The notes below the pieces were generated by a model. The model worked only from the letters and a program-made list of their open reading frames with translations, ran no database searches and had not been told where the DNA came from. From an uncultured Cellulophaga sp. (GTDB taxonomy: Bacteria; Bacteroidota; Bacteroidia; Flavobacteriales; Flavobacteriaceae): DNA of 37,711 bases. Made by a program: the position numbers and the translations under genes. Below, piece after piece: positions 25,797-34,496 of the stretch. Position 1 is the stretch's first letter; each line of letters starts with the position of its first letter. The stretch is from the NCBI GenBank assembly GCA_947491225.1, contig CANLIE010000030.1, positions 1-37,711 on the forward strand. The letters are read 5' to 3'.

Positions 25797-27404
25797 TTAT
25801 TTCTGTTTTTTATGAATCATAATTTGATTGTCTATTTCCAATACCTTTAGTAACATAGGGTCAGACCTACTTTTAATTTTAGCATACGCATTAGCATCAA
25901 ACAATTGATCTGCTAGAGTAGCCTTAATATATCGTTTTAAACTTATCTCATATTTATGAAAATCCAATGCAATATTGTTTTTTTGAGAATACCCAATAAA
26001 GCTATTAAACAGAGTGTCATCTACCTTAAAGTCTTCAATAAATTCTTGACGGTCATAAAAAGTATACTTTGTTCTGTCTTTATCTAAATGTTCAAATATA
26101 AAATATGAGATAAATCCATAGCTATCCAAATCTAGAATGGCTTCCTGCTCATTGTCACCAATGGGAACAAACTCGTCAGGGATTATTCCGCCGCCGCCAT
26201 AGACTACTTTGCCTTTAGGGGTTGTATATTTTAGAGAATCTGCAACTTTAATACTATCTGCTTCTTTCATTTCTCCATTTTTATGCCTTTTCATTAACTC
26301 TTGATAATAATCGGTATTTCCTTTTTTATAATCTCTTTGTATAGATCTACCAGTTGGTGTATAATATCTAGAAATAGTTAATCGTACAGCAGATCCATCT
26401 CCAAGATCCATTTCTCTTTGCACTAAACCTTTACCAAATGAACGCCTACCAACAATGGTACCTATATCATTATCTTGTAATGCACCAGCTATAATTTCAC
26501 TTGCAGAAGCTGAACGTTCATTTATTAGCACATAAACAGGTTTATCTTCAAAGCTTCCTTTTCTAGTGGCATAAACATTGTCTATTTTTCCTTTTTTATT
26601 TTTAGTAAACAAAATTAGTTTTCCGTCTTTAAGAAATTCGTCGGCCATTTGTTCAGCAATACCTAGATATCCTCCAGGATTGTCCCTTAAATCTAAGGTC
26701 AATTTTTTTGCCCCTTGTTTTTGGAGATTTTTTAGTGCGGTTTTAAATTCTTTGTATGTAGATTCTGCAAATCTATTTACCTTAATATAGCCCATATCTT
26801 TGGTAAGCATATAATAAGCATCAACACTTTTTAATGGAATGGTATTTCTTTTTACGTCTACACTAAAAATCTTTTTTTCTTTTTTTCTGAAAATTTCTAA
26901 ATTTACTGTGGTTCCTCTTTTCCCTTTTAATTTATCTACAACCACACCACTAGGAAAATCTTTACCAAATAATTGGCTACCATCTGCTTTTAGTATACGA
27001 TCTCCAGGTTCTATGCCTTTTATAAAACTTGGTCCGTTTTCTATGGTTTTAATAACAGAAATAGTGTCTCTATACATATAAAAATTGATGCCTATGCCAA
27101 CAAAATCACCTTTCATATTTTCAGAAACCTCTGCCATTTCTTGTTTAGGGATGTAAACAGAATGTGGGTCTAGTTTATTTAGAATATTGTTTACAGTAAC
27201 ATCTACAATACTATCTGTATTAATTTCATCTACATACTCATAGTCTATATAATCTATGAGCCTATTGAGCTTGTCTTTTTTTGAATTGGTAGTGAATAGT
27301 TTTTCTGGAGAATCATTAAAGTTTAATTTTCCTCCAACAAAAATGCCAATTGCTAATACTGAAGCAACTATAACTGGCCATATGTAATACATTTTGTTTT
27401 TCAT
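25797..27404 (-). CDS. S41 family C-terminal processing peptidase (CtpA-like)
   Basis: This 535-aa protease has an N-terminal membrane helix (6-24) and an external catalytic part. A PDZ domain spans about 95-180 (GDFVGIGINFYM, IEPGDRILKADG). The catalytic core has LDLRDNPGGYLGIA at 237-250, a Ser-rich SASASEI with the probable nucleophile Ser300, and SFGKGLVQ with Lys325 as base, spaced as in Tsp/CtpA. The C-terminal region is helical. It is probably a periplasmic tail-specific protease. It starts 7 bp after the dCMP deaminase stop, so the two are co-transcribed. Confidence 0.94.
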   Translation of the reverse strand: MKNKMYYIWPVIVASVLAIGIFVGGKLNFNDSPEKLFTTNSKKDKLNRLIDYIDYEYVDEINTDSIVDVTVNNILNKLDPHSVYIPKQEMAEVSENMKGDFVGIGINFYMYRDTISVIKTIENGPSFIKGIEPGDRILKADGSQLFGKDFPSGVVVDKLKGKRGTTVNLEIFRKKEKKIFSVDVKRNTIPLKSVDAYYMLTKDMGYIKVNRFAESTYKEFKTALKNLQKQGAKKLTLDLRDNPGGYLGIAEQMADEFLKDGKLILFTKNKKGKIDNVYATRKGSFEDKPVYVLINERSASASEIIAGALQDNDIGTIVGRRSFGKGLVQREMDLGDGSAVRLTISRYYTPTGRSIQRDYKKGNTDYYQELMKRHKNGEMKEADSIKVADSLKYTTPKGKVVYGGGGIIPDEFVPIGDNEQEAILDLDSYGFISYFIFEHLDKDRTKYTFYDRQEFIEDFKVDDTLFNSFIGYSQKNNIALDFHKYEISLKRYIKATLADQLFDANAYAKIKSRSDPMLLKVLEIDNQIMIHKKQK

Positions 27405-27411
27405 AATCTTA

Positions 27412-27840
27412 CTACAATGGCAAGTGGGTTAGTTTAATGCCTGCTTTTTCTAAAAATTTTAGTCCAGAATCATCTTTATATGAGTTTTGATATACTACAC
27501 GTACTATGCCAGACTGGTGAATTAATTTGCTACATTCTTTACAAGGAGATAAAGTAATGTATAAAGTTGCACCAGCGCATGATTGTGTAGATGAGGCAAC
27601 CTTAGAAATTGCATTAGCTTCTGCATGCAATACATACCATTTTGTATACCCTTCTTCATCTTCACAAACATTTTCAAAACCAGTTGGTGTACCATTGTAC
27701 CCGTCAGAAATAATCATTCTATCTTTTACGATTATAGCACCTACTTGTTTACGTTTACAATACGAAAGCTTTCCCCACTCTTGAGCCATACGCAAATATG
27801 CCTCATCATATTTTTTTTGTTTTCTTTCTTTCATTTTCAT
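27412..27840 (-). CDS. dCMP deaminase
   Basis: This 142-aa zinc enzyme deaminates dCMP to dUMP, feeding thymidylate synthesis. The zinc site is HAEANAI (His72, Glu74 as proton shuttle) plus PCKEC (Cys100, Cys103). The phosphate- and base-binding block DGYNGTPTGFENVCEDEEG is characteristic of the ComEB/dCMP deaminase branch rather than cytidine deaminase or tRNA deaminase. A second ATG 6 bases in is possible. It lies directly upstream of ctpA-like, 7 bp apart. Confidence 0.93.
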   Translation of the reverse strand: MKMKERKQKKYDEAYLRMAQEWGKLSYCKRKQVGAIIVKDRMIISDGYNGTPTGFENVCEDEEGYTKWYVLHAEANAISKVASSTQSCAGATLYITLSPCKECSKLIHQSGIVRVVYQNSYKDDSGLKFLEKAGIKLTHLPL

Positions 27841-27910
27841 AGTAATGATTACAATATACTTGCTTTAGATAAGGCGTACAATCAAAAAAGGTTTATTTTA
27901 ACAGAATTAC

Positions 27911-28495
27911 TTACAAAGGGAACGTATTAATAAGCATTGGTATTGTAATTAAAAGTACAATTATTGATGCAATTATTACATAAAGCCACTGTTTTACTTT
28001 AAAAACGTTTATTACCAGAAAAGTTAAGCCTAGAGCACAAATCAAAATTAATAATTGAGACATTTCTATGCCAGTTGCAAAACCTAATAAAGGAGTTAAT
28101 TTATCTTCCTCCTCTGCCATTAGCATTTTAAAGTAGTTAGAGAAACCAAAACCGTGTATTAACCCAAAGAACGTAGTGGCAACCATATGTAGTTTAGTAG
28201 ATTGTATCTCTTTTTTGTTTTTAACAATGAACAAATTAAACAAAGCAGTAATTAATATGGTAACAGGAATAAGAAACTCAATGAGTTCAACATTAATTGT
28301 GACTATCTGGTAGCTAGACAGACCTAATGAAAAACAGTGAGCAATTGTAAAAACAGTAGCTAATAATACTACTTTCTTCCAACTTTTAAATGTAAAAGGT
28401 ATAGCTAGTGCTGCTAAAAATAAAATATGGTCATAAGCACTAAAATCCAATACATGCTGTAATCCTAAATCTATGTAAAATAAAAACTCTTCCAT
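27911..28495 (-). CDS. HupE/UreJ-like membrane protein
   Basis: This 194-aa integral membrane protein has six or so hydrophobic segments. The motif SAYDHILFLAALA at about 19-31 and the HGFGFSNYF region near 120 are HupE/UreJ_2 marks, with FTIAHCFSLGLS in helix 2. HupE and UreJ relatives are linked to Ni or Co transport, and the Asp/His residues in the membrane could bind metal. No hydrogenase or urease genes lie nearby, so the role is unclear. It is 70 bp upstream of the dCMP deaminase on the same strand. Confidence 0.85.
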   Translation of the reverse strand: MEEFLFYIDLGLQHVLDFSAYDHILFLAALAIPFTFKSWKKVVLLATVFTIAHCFSLGLSSYQIVTINVELIEFLIPVTILITALFNLFIVKNKKEIQSTKLHMVATTFFGLIHGFGFSNYFKMLMAEEEDKLTPLLGFATGIEMSQLLILICALGLTFLVINVFKVKQWLYVIIASIIVLLITIPMLINTFPL

Positions 28496-28560
28496 TGTCT
28501 TTTTAATTTATTTTTTGTCTAAAGTTGTTCTTGTATACGAGATTATCTGTTTTCATCTAG

Positions 28561-29301
28561 CTACCCAATACCACGCTCAGCTTGTATGGTTTCGTATGCT
28601 TTTTGTACTTCTTTAAATTTTTCTTCTGCACCTTTTTTAATGGCCTCATTTTGGGTAACTACCTTGTCTGGATGGTATTTTTTAACCATAGTTCTATAAG
28701 CTTTTTTAACCTCGTCATCCGTAGCATTCTTAGTAATTTCAAGGATTTTGTATGAATTATTAGCAGATTTAATGAACATTGCCTTTATACTTTCATAATC
28801 GTTTTTACCTAATTTAAAGTAGGCAGCAATATCCCTAATTGTTTCTACCTCAGAGGCGCTAACTGCACCATCTGCTTGCGCAATACTAAATAAGAAATGA
28901 ACCAATTGTAATCTAACTTCATAGCGAACACGTTGGTTTAAATAATAACATATCCGTTTAGCAGAAATTTCATGTTTTTTATTTACCTCATTAAACGTTC
29001 TAAAAATGGTATTTGCTTTTTCTTTACCATACGTCTGTACAAAGTATTGTCTTACATAATCCAATTCGCGTTGGCTAATTGTACCGTCTGCTTTAATTAC
29101 AATGGAGCAAAGTGATATTAACTGCATTTCAAAATCTGCAGGAGATACTTTTTGCCTGGTCATATTCCCAAAAATGGTGTTGCCATCCCCATTGTTACGA
29201 CTTCCAAAGTTGTCTAATAAACTGCCTACAAAAAAACCAATTAACGCTCCAGGCAAACGAAAAACAAAAAAACCAATGATTGCAGCTCCCCACTTTAACA
29301 T
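28561..29301 (-). CDS. DjlA-like TerB and J-domain co-chaperone
   Basis: This 246-aa protein has an N-terminal glycine-rich membrane segment (LKWGAAIIGFFVFRLPGALIGFFVG) with GxxxG spacing, as in DjlA. A TerB-like helical domain (about 55-165; SIVIKADGTISQRELDYVRQYF and SIAQADGAVSASEVETIR) and a C-terminal J domain (about 180-246) follow. The J domain contains the key HPD in VKKYHPDKV. J domains stimulate DnaK ATPase, so this is probably an inner-membrane co-chaperone. The frame opens at a TTG 24 bases upstream, but the ATG at 29301 is preferred. Confidence 0.9.
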   Translation of the reverse strand: MLKWGAAIIGFFVFRLPGALIGFFVGSLLDNFGSRNNGDGNTIFGNMTRQKVSPADFEMQLISLCSIVIKADGTISQRELDYVRQYFVQTYGKEKANTIFRTFNEVNKKHEISAKRICYYLNQRVRYEVRLQLVHFLFSIAQADGAVSASEVETIRDIAAYFKLGKNDYESIKAMFIKSANNSYKILEITKNATDDEVKKAYRTMVKKYHPDKVVTQNEAIKKGAEEKFKEVQKAYETIQAERGIG

Positions 29302-29384
29302 ACTTAAATCTAATAATTTCTTCAAAGATAGAATTTAAGACTAAATGAAAAGTTAAGGAGTGCAGAAAAATGCGACAAATTAAT

Positions 29385-29392
29385 TACTTTTG
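29385..29392 (+). promoter_or_regulatory. Candidate -7 box for the bacilliredoxin gene
   Basis: TACTTTTG matches TAnnTTTG and ends 31 nt before the ATG at 29424. No clear -33 TTG is seen. Confidence 0.45.
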
Positions 29393-29423
29393 TAAATCGT
29401 TTATTAACATAAAATAGAAAGAT

Positions 29424-29834
29424 ATGTACCCAGCAGAATTAGTAAAACCTATGAGACAAGACTTGGTATCTGCAGGTTTTGAAGAATTATTCACAGCAGA
29501 AGCTGTTGAAAAAGCAATAAATACAGACGGAACTACTTTGGTAGTTGTAAATTCTGTTTGTGGTTGTGCTGCTGCAAATGCAAGACCAGGCGCAAAAATG
29601 AGTTTATTGAATGATAAAAAGCCAGACAATACCGTTACAGTTTTTGCTGGTGTAGATACAGATGCTGTTAATGCTGCAAGAGGTATGATGGTTCCTTTTC
29701 CTCCATCTTCGCCAAGTATGGCGTTGTTTAGAAACGGAGAATTGGTTCATATGATAGAACGTCACCATATAGAAGGTAGACCCGCAGAATTGATTGCTGA
29801 AAACTTAAAAGAAGCGTATAACGAGTTCTGTTAA
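29424..29834 (+). CDS. BrxA/BrxB family bacilliredoxin
   Basis: This 136-aa thioredoxin-fold protein of the YphP/YqiW family carries the CxC motif VNSVCGCAAANARPG, with Cys46 and Cys48. Firmicute members remove bacillithiol from oxidised proteins. Related Bacteroidota proteins are common, though the low-molecular-weight thiol used here is not known from the sequence. The conserved tail RHHIEGRPAELIAENL supports the call. Length matches (about 137-144). A terminator follows 25 bp after the stop. Confidence 0.93.
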   Translation: MYPAELVKPMRQDLVSAGFEELFTAEAVEKAINTDGTTLVVVNSVCGCAAANARPGAKMSLLNDKKPDNTVTVFAGVDTDAVNAARGMMVPFPPSSPSMALFRNGELVHMIERHHIEGRPAELIAENLKEAYNEFC

Positions 29835-29859
29835 GTAAATAATTAAAATTATTTATAAG

Positions 29860-29888
29860 AACCGCTCTAGAAAAAGAGCGGTTTTTTA
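29860..29888 (+). terminator. Terminator after the bacilliredoxin gene
   Basis: AACCGCTCT / AGAGCGGTT, a perfect 9-bp stem with a 6-nt loop, is followed by TTTTATTTTT. The T run merges with the -7-like box before plsC. Confidence 0.88.
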
Positions 29889-29894
29889 TTTTTG
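29887..29894 (+). promoter_or_regulatory. -7-like box directly before plsC
   Basis: TATTTTTG matches TAnnTTTG and ends 4 nt before the plsC ATG (29899). If used, transcription would start at or near the A of the start codon. It also overlaps the T run of the preceding terminator, so it may be coincidence. Confidence 0.3.
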
Positions 29895-29898
29895 TACT

Positions 29899-30636
29899 AT
29901 GCAAAAAATTCTATCATATCCACTAACAATACTCTATTTTTTCTTTTTTGGGTTGGCATTAGTGGTGTTTCATCCTGTACAGTGGGTTTGTTTTAATATG
30001 TTTGGCTATACTGCCCATAAAAAGAGTGTAAGTTTATTAAATTGGTGTTTAATGCGTAGTACTCATTTTCTAGGGACTAGGTATTCTTTTAGAAAAGATA
30101 CAGAAATTCCAACAGATAAACCTATAATTTTTGTAGCAAACCACCAGAGTATGAATGATATTCCTCCTCTAATTTGGTTTTTTAGAAAGAATCACCCAAA
30201 GTTTGTTAGCAAAAAAGAATTAGGAAAAGGCATCCCTAGTGTGTCCTATAATTTAAGACACGGAGGTTCTGTTTTAATAGATAGGAAAGATGCAAGACAG
30301 GCATTAGCAGAAATTGCCAAACTAGGTAAATATATAGAAAAGCATAACCGTAGTGCTGTAATTTTTCCAGAGGGTACAAGGAGTAGAACGGGGCATCCAA
30401 AAAGATTTCAACCAATGGGACTTAAGATTTTAATGAAAAATGCACCATCAGCATTAATAGTACCCATTAGTATTAATAATTCTTGGAAGCTGTTAAAATA
30501 TGGTAAATTTCCGTACGGAATTGGAAATCATTTTACCATAGATGTTCATTCTCCTATTAAAAACATAGGTAATGCAGATGATCTTATTGCATTGGTAGAA
30601 GAAACAGTAAAAGCAGGCGTAACATCTTTTAAATGA
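29899..30636 (+). CDS. plsC: 1-acyl-sn-glycerol-3-phosphate acyltransferase
   Basis: This 245-aa membrane-associated enzyme transfers an acyl group to lysophosphatidate to give phosphatidate. The catalytic HX4D is NHQSMND (His82, Asp87). The substrate block is FPEGTRSR (156-163), with RHGGSVLIDR between them. Two N-terminal hydrophobic segments (about 8-35) anchor it. Length suits the PlsC family. It overlaps the following HD gene by 4 bp, so the two are translationally coupled. Confidence 0.92.
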   Translation: MQKILSYPLTILYFFFFGLALVVFHPVQWVCFNMFGYTAHKKSVSLLNWCLMRSTHFLGTRYSFRKDTEIPTDKPIIFVANHQSMNDIPPLIWFFRKNHPKFVSKKELGKGIPSVSYNLRHGGSVLIDRKDARQALAEIAKLGKYIEKHNRSAVIFPEGTRSRTGHPKRFQPMGLKILMKNAPSALIVPISINNSWKLLKYGKFPYGIGNHFTIDVHSPIKNIGNADDLIALVEETVKAGVTSFK

Positions 30637-31307
30637 TAAGTTCAGAAGAGATTATAGCGAAAACCAAAATGTTTGTAAAAGAAACCTTAGAAGGCGCAGA
30701 AGGCGGACATGATTGGTTTCATATAGAGCGTGTCTACAATAACACATTGCTTATTGCTAAAAATGAAGAGGTTAATATCTTGGTAGTATCATTAGGAGCT
30801 TTATTACATGATATTGCAGATGCTAAGTTTTATAATGGTGATGAAACTGTAGGGCCCAAAATGGCAATGAAATTTTTAAAATCCATACAGGTTGATGAAA
30901 AAACTACAGCTCACGTTGTAAACATTATAGAAAATATTTCTTTTAAAAATAGTTTAAAGGTTGATGAAGAGAATACTAGAAAACCATTTACATCTTTAGA
31001 ATTACAAGTTGTACAAGATGCAGATAGGTTAGATGCCATTGGCGCCATTGGTATAGCTCGTGCCTTTAATTATGGCGGCTTTAAAAATAGGGAAATGTAC
31101 AATCCAGACATTAAGCCAAACTTAGAATTGACTAAGGAAGAATATAAAAACTCTACAGCACCAACTATTAATCATTTTTACGAAAAATTATTGCTTTTAA
31201 AAGACAAGATGAATACTGATAGTGGCAGAAAATTGGCTGAAGATCGCCATACGTATATGTTAACTTTTTTAGATCAGTTTTATAGCGAGTGGAATAGTAA
31301 TGTGTAA
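30633..31307 (+). CDS. HD-domain phosphohydrolase
   Basis: This 224-aa protein has an HD domain. Metal ligands are visible as HDWFH (His26, Asp27, His30), LLHDIADAKF (His59, Asp60) and the later QDADRLDAIGAIGIARAF. It is of the YedJ-like type of soluble HD phosphohydrolases with unknown, probably nucleotide, substrate. The start overlaps the plsC stop by 4 bp. Confidence 0.9.
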   Translation: MISSEEIIAKTKMFVKETLEGAEGGHDWFHIERVYNNTLLIAKNEEVNILVVSLGALLHDIADAKFYNGDETVGPKMAMKFLKSIQVDEKTTAHVVNIIENISFKNSLKVDEENTRKPFTSLELQVVQDADRLDAIGAIGIARAFNYGGFKNREMYNPDIKPNLELTKEEYKNSTAPTINHFYEKLLLLKDKMNTDSGRKLAEDRHTYMLTFLDQFYSEWNSNV

Positions 31308-31363
31308 TTTTTTCAGTTATAATGTTATAGTCTCTTGTTAAGAATACGGCGTTCCTTTTTAAT

Positions 31364-32437
31364 TTAAAACAAGGAATACTGTCCATTTTTATACGTTTCA
31401 AACAAGTCTGTATTTAATTTAGGAAAACTTTTATTTGTAAAGTATTTATGTTGAGCTAGTTTTACCAAGCTATGTATTTGTTCTGCTATTTTGCCTTCGC
31501 CACTACCACGAACACCAAACCTACTATCATTTAAAGTGCCATTGTGGCAAGCTTCTATTAGGTGTAGCACCTTTTCTGCCTTGTCTGGTAGTGTTTTGTG
31601 TATCCAATCTGTAAAAATTTGTCCAATGGCTCCATTTAAACGTACCACTGTAAAAGCAAAAGAGAGCGCTCCGTTTTCTGATACGGCTTTAGCTAAGCCC
31701 AATATTTCATGACTATTTATACCTGGTATTATAGGAGCAAGCATTGCATTTACAGGAATATTGTTTTCTGATAGGATTTTAATGGTTTCCAATCTTTTTT
31801 TAATGCTTACAGTTCTTGGTTCTAGTATTCTTCTGGTTTCTTCAGACAAAGAAGTAACTGAGATATTTACACCAACAAGATTATGGGCTGCTAATTGTTT
31901 TAGAATATCCAGATCACGTAGTATAAGAGCATTTTTGGTAATGATGCCTACAGGATGTCTGTATTTATAAAAGACTTCTAAACAAGCTCTTGTAATTTGG
32001 AACTGTTTTTCTGCGGGTTGGTAACAGTCTGTATTTCCAGAAAGTACAATGCTATGTGCTTTCCAGTTTTTACTTTTTAGTTTTTCTTCCAGCAAATGAG
32101 GAGCATCTTTTTTAATGAGAATTTTTCGTTCAAAATCTAGTCCAGCACTATAGCCCCAATATTCATGAGTATTTCTAGCATAACAATAAATACAACCGTG
32201 CTCACAGCCTTGATACGGATTCATAGAATATCCCATTCCTATGTCTGGACTAGTAACTTTGTTTACTATGGTTTTTGGAAAAATAGGGATATATTTAGTT
32301 CTGTTATTGTCTGCTTCTTCACCTTCTAAACGGCAAAATTCTAGAAAATCATCGCGTGTTTCATAAATATGCTGTAGAAACTTATTGTGCGTATTTTGTT
32401 GCGCACCTCTTCCTTTTATAAAATTTTTATTGGACAT
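31364..32437 (-). CDS. PA0069-type radical SAM protein
   Basis: This 357-aa protein has the Fe-S cluster motif CEHGCIYCYARN (Cys78, Cys82, Cys85; C-x3-C-x2-C), preceded by MGYSMNPYQG. LSGNTDCYQPAEK and the RRILEPRT block are also typical of the PA0069/Rv2578c family, which resembles spore photoproduct lyase and is often linked to DNA repair without proof. The frame continues to an ATG at 32473, but MSNKNFIKGRGAQQN at 32437 is the usual family start. A -7-like box (TATATTTG, 32442-32449 minus) sits only 4 nt before it. Confidence 0.9.
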   Translation of the reverse strand: MSNKNFIKGRGAQQNTHNKFLQHIYETRDDFLEFCRLEGEEADNNRTKYIPIFPKTIVNKVTSPDIGMGYSMNPYQGCEHGCIYCYARNTHEYWGYSAGLDFERKILIKKDAPHLLEEKLKSKNWKAHSIVLSGNTDCYQPAEKQFQITRACLEVFYKYRHPVGIITKNALILRDLDILKQLAAHNLVGVNISVTSLSEETRRILEPRTVSIKKRLETIKILSENNIPVNAMLAPIIPGINSHEILGLAKAVSENGALSFAFTVVRLNGAIGQIFTDWIHKTLPDKAEKVLHLIEACHNGTLNDSRFGVRGSGEGKIAEQIHSLVKLAQHKYFTNKSFPKLNTDLFETYKNGQYSLF

Positions 32438-32441
32438 ATTC

Positions 32442-32449
32442 CAAATATA
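32442..32449 (-). promoter_or_regulatory. -7-like box directly before the radical SAM gene
   Basis: Read on the minus strand this is TATATTTG, an exact TAnnTTTG match. It ends 4 nt before the ATG at 32437, the same geometry as at plsC, and would give a leaderless message. Confidence 0.35.
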
Positions 32450-32519
32450 TGGAAATAATCCAATTTTAATCACATATTAATTAAGATTAAGACTTTTTAC
32501 CTTTAAATCTGAGCTCTAT

Positions 32520-32714
32520 GTATGAAAATTTATATCAGTCTGAGTGATTTTCGATAGAAAATTGTATTGAAGATAAGTAAATTTTAAACCCAAAGCTTTG
32601 TCATCTTGAGCTTGCCAAAAGGGCGATACAATTTTTATTAGTTTCACTATGAAAAATCACTCAATATGGCAGCTTTTTTTTAATCAAATTCTTAGACCAA
32701 ACTCAGGTTCATAC
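32520..32714 (-). repeat. Dispersed 195-bp palindromic repeat, copy C (most complete)
   Basis: Outer ends are GTATGAA (32520-32526) and TTCATAC (32708-32714). Inside, TGAGTGATTTTCGATAG (32541-32557) pairs with CTATGAAAAATCACTCA (32647-32663). A further inner pair involves GTCATCTTGAG (near 32600) and the reverse of CTCAATATGGC (near 32660). The element is therefore an imperfect palindrome of about 195 bp with no ORF. It lies between two genes on the minus strand. Copy A matches it in reverse complement. Confidence 0.82.
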
Positions 32715-32837
32715 AAAAAATTGAATAAATGGCTTTTATGGTACATCCGAATAGTAATTCACTTGGGATATTAGTTTTTAATGCAATTTTTTTCAAAAAA
32801 AGGGCTAAGAGAAAACCATTGTCGTAATTAACTCTAG

Positions 32838-34379
32838 CTAAAATTTAACCTCAACCAATTGCTTTTTACTACCTCTTTTTGCGTAAAATAAAATTTTGTT
32901 TTTATTTACCAACGGTTTAGAGACGAGTAAAGGAATGCGAGCTTCTTTATCATCAATAATCTTCTCATAGGTCATAACTCCTTTTTGATCTAATTTAATA
33001 AGAAAAACATTTCTATTTCTACCTAATCCTTGTCTAAAAACCAATCGTTCATTATTCAGTAATTGAGGATTTTCTGAAGCTGTACTTATAAAAAAGTAAG
33101 TGTCATTATCTTTTGTAAACGTACTATAAGATGCATAAGCACCATCACCTTGGGTTACTTCAGATTTATTTATGTTCCGTATCCAAATTAAATTGCCTTC
33201 ATTACTTAGCTTAGCAGCTACCATATCATTGTAATGATATCTATTAATTTTTACTCTGGATCCACCAGCACTATTTTGATAACCAGTGGTTACAAAATAC
33301 TCTTCAGCATTAAAAAGAATGCTGCCATCACTAGCTATTTCAGCATTTTTAAAAACAAGGTTTTTTACTTCTTTGTCTTCCTCTTCCAATCCAAATTTAT
33401 CTTCCATAAATTGTGGTGTAAAAGGCAAGAATTTTTTAGATTTTATATCTAATGACCCCTCATCTAGCTTAAAAAAACTTAGGCCGTTGTATCTATTATC
33501 TTTTCTATTGGCATAAAAGCCAACGCAGATTAATTTCATTTCTGTGAGGATTGGTTTTAATGCTTCTAGGTGTTTTCCTGGTTCGTCAAAAGTTTTCATT
33601 ACCCTTTCTGTTTCAGAAACTTTAAGCAACTCATATTGAAATTTACGCTCTAAGGCAGTAAAACGTTTTTTCTTAAAATATGCTTTGGCAACCAAAAACA
33701 CTTCTTTTTTGTTTTTGGAAATTTCCACGCTTTCAAAAGCGTAGTTTTTTTCTTCAACTTCAAGAGAAAAATCGTGAGTTATTATTTTGTTTAAATCATT
33801 ATCAAACACATAAATAAAATGTTGGTTGTCTTTCCCTTTTTTAAAATGGGCGCTAATTGTAAAAGCATCCTTGCGTTTGTTGAACAATACAGTTGTAGTA
33901 AAACCAGAATCAAAATTCCTGTTGTAATAATTTTTATCTAAAGGAGATACTACTTGTTTAGATGGTATAGAAAGAATAGTTTTCTTGGTAAAAGAAAAAT
34001 TGTCAATTGAGCTTTGGTGTATAACATAGTCATAGGCTTGCGTTCCTAGATTATATTCTAAAAACAAGATATAAATTTTACTATTGTTCACAAAAGCATT
34101 TATAAAATCCTTACCTTTTAATTTGTAATTATACTCATGTGTTAACTCTAATTCTTTATTATACCTTTCTATGTAATACCCTTTAGGCTTTAGTATTAAT
34201 CCAGTGTAATAAGACCTTACCAATAATGAACCTCCAGAACCATCATCACTAATGGTCTGTAGATTAGAATATTTGTATCTGTCATCATATTTTTCACTAA
34301 GCGTATGGGTTATTGGCATTTTTTGAGCAAATGCAATAAAACCAATAAAAAAAAGGAGTATAAAAATAATGTTCTTCAT
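32838..34379 (-). CDS. Secreted protein of unknown function, 513 aa
   Basis: This 513-aa protein has a signal peptide (residues 1-18, ending IAFAQ). The mature part has many short beta strands with Tyr, Lys and Asp (SLLVRSYYTGLIL, YNKELELTHEYNYKL, FVYVF-like repeats) and could be a beta-propeller, but I cannot see a clean repeat unit. No catalytic motif, Cys pair or C-terminal sorting (T9SS) domain was seen. It is probably a lineage-specific envelope protein. I do not recognise the family. Confidence 0.65.
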   Translation of the reverse strand: MKNIIFILLFFIGFIAFAQKMPITHTLSEKYDDRYKYSNLQTISDDGSGGSLLVRSYYTGLILKPKGYYIERYNKELELTHEYNYKLKGKDFINAFVNNSKIYILFLEYNLGTQAYDYVIHQSSIDNFSFTKKTILSIPSKQVVSPLDKNYYNRNFDSGFTTTVLFNKRKDAFTISAHFKKGKDNQHFIYVFDNDLNKIITHDFSLEVEEKNYAFESVEISKNKKEVFLVAKAYFKKKRFTALERKFQYELLKVSETERVMKTFDEPGKHLEALKPILTEMKLICVGFYANRKDNRYNGLSFFKLDEGSLDIKSKKFLPFTPQFMEDKFGLEEEDKEVKNLVFKNAEIASDGSILFNAEEYFVTTGYQNSAGGSRVKINRYHYNDMVAAKLSNEGNLIWIRNINKSEVTQGDGAYASYSTFTKDNDTYFFISTASENPQLLNNERLVFRQGLGRNRNVFLIKLDQKGVMTYEKIIDDKEARIPLLVSKPLVNKNKILFYAKRGSKKQLVEVKF

Positions 34380-34496
34380 TGTATTATCTAAGGATTACTT
34401 TATAACAACGTTTTATATTTATAAATCTTACGTTTAAATTAAAAACAGTCTAAGATATTATGTTAAGCTTTTGAATAATTATTGGTTGTAAGGTAA

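Noticed and set aside
27625-27930. 101-aa forward frame over the dCMP deaminase gene
   Set aside because: It is opposite to the zinc-site motifs of a well-supported gene and is a shadow of it.
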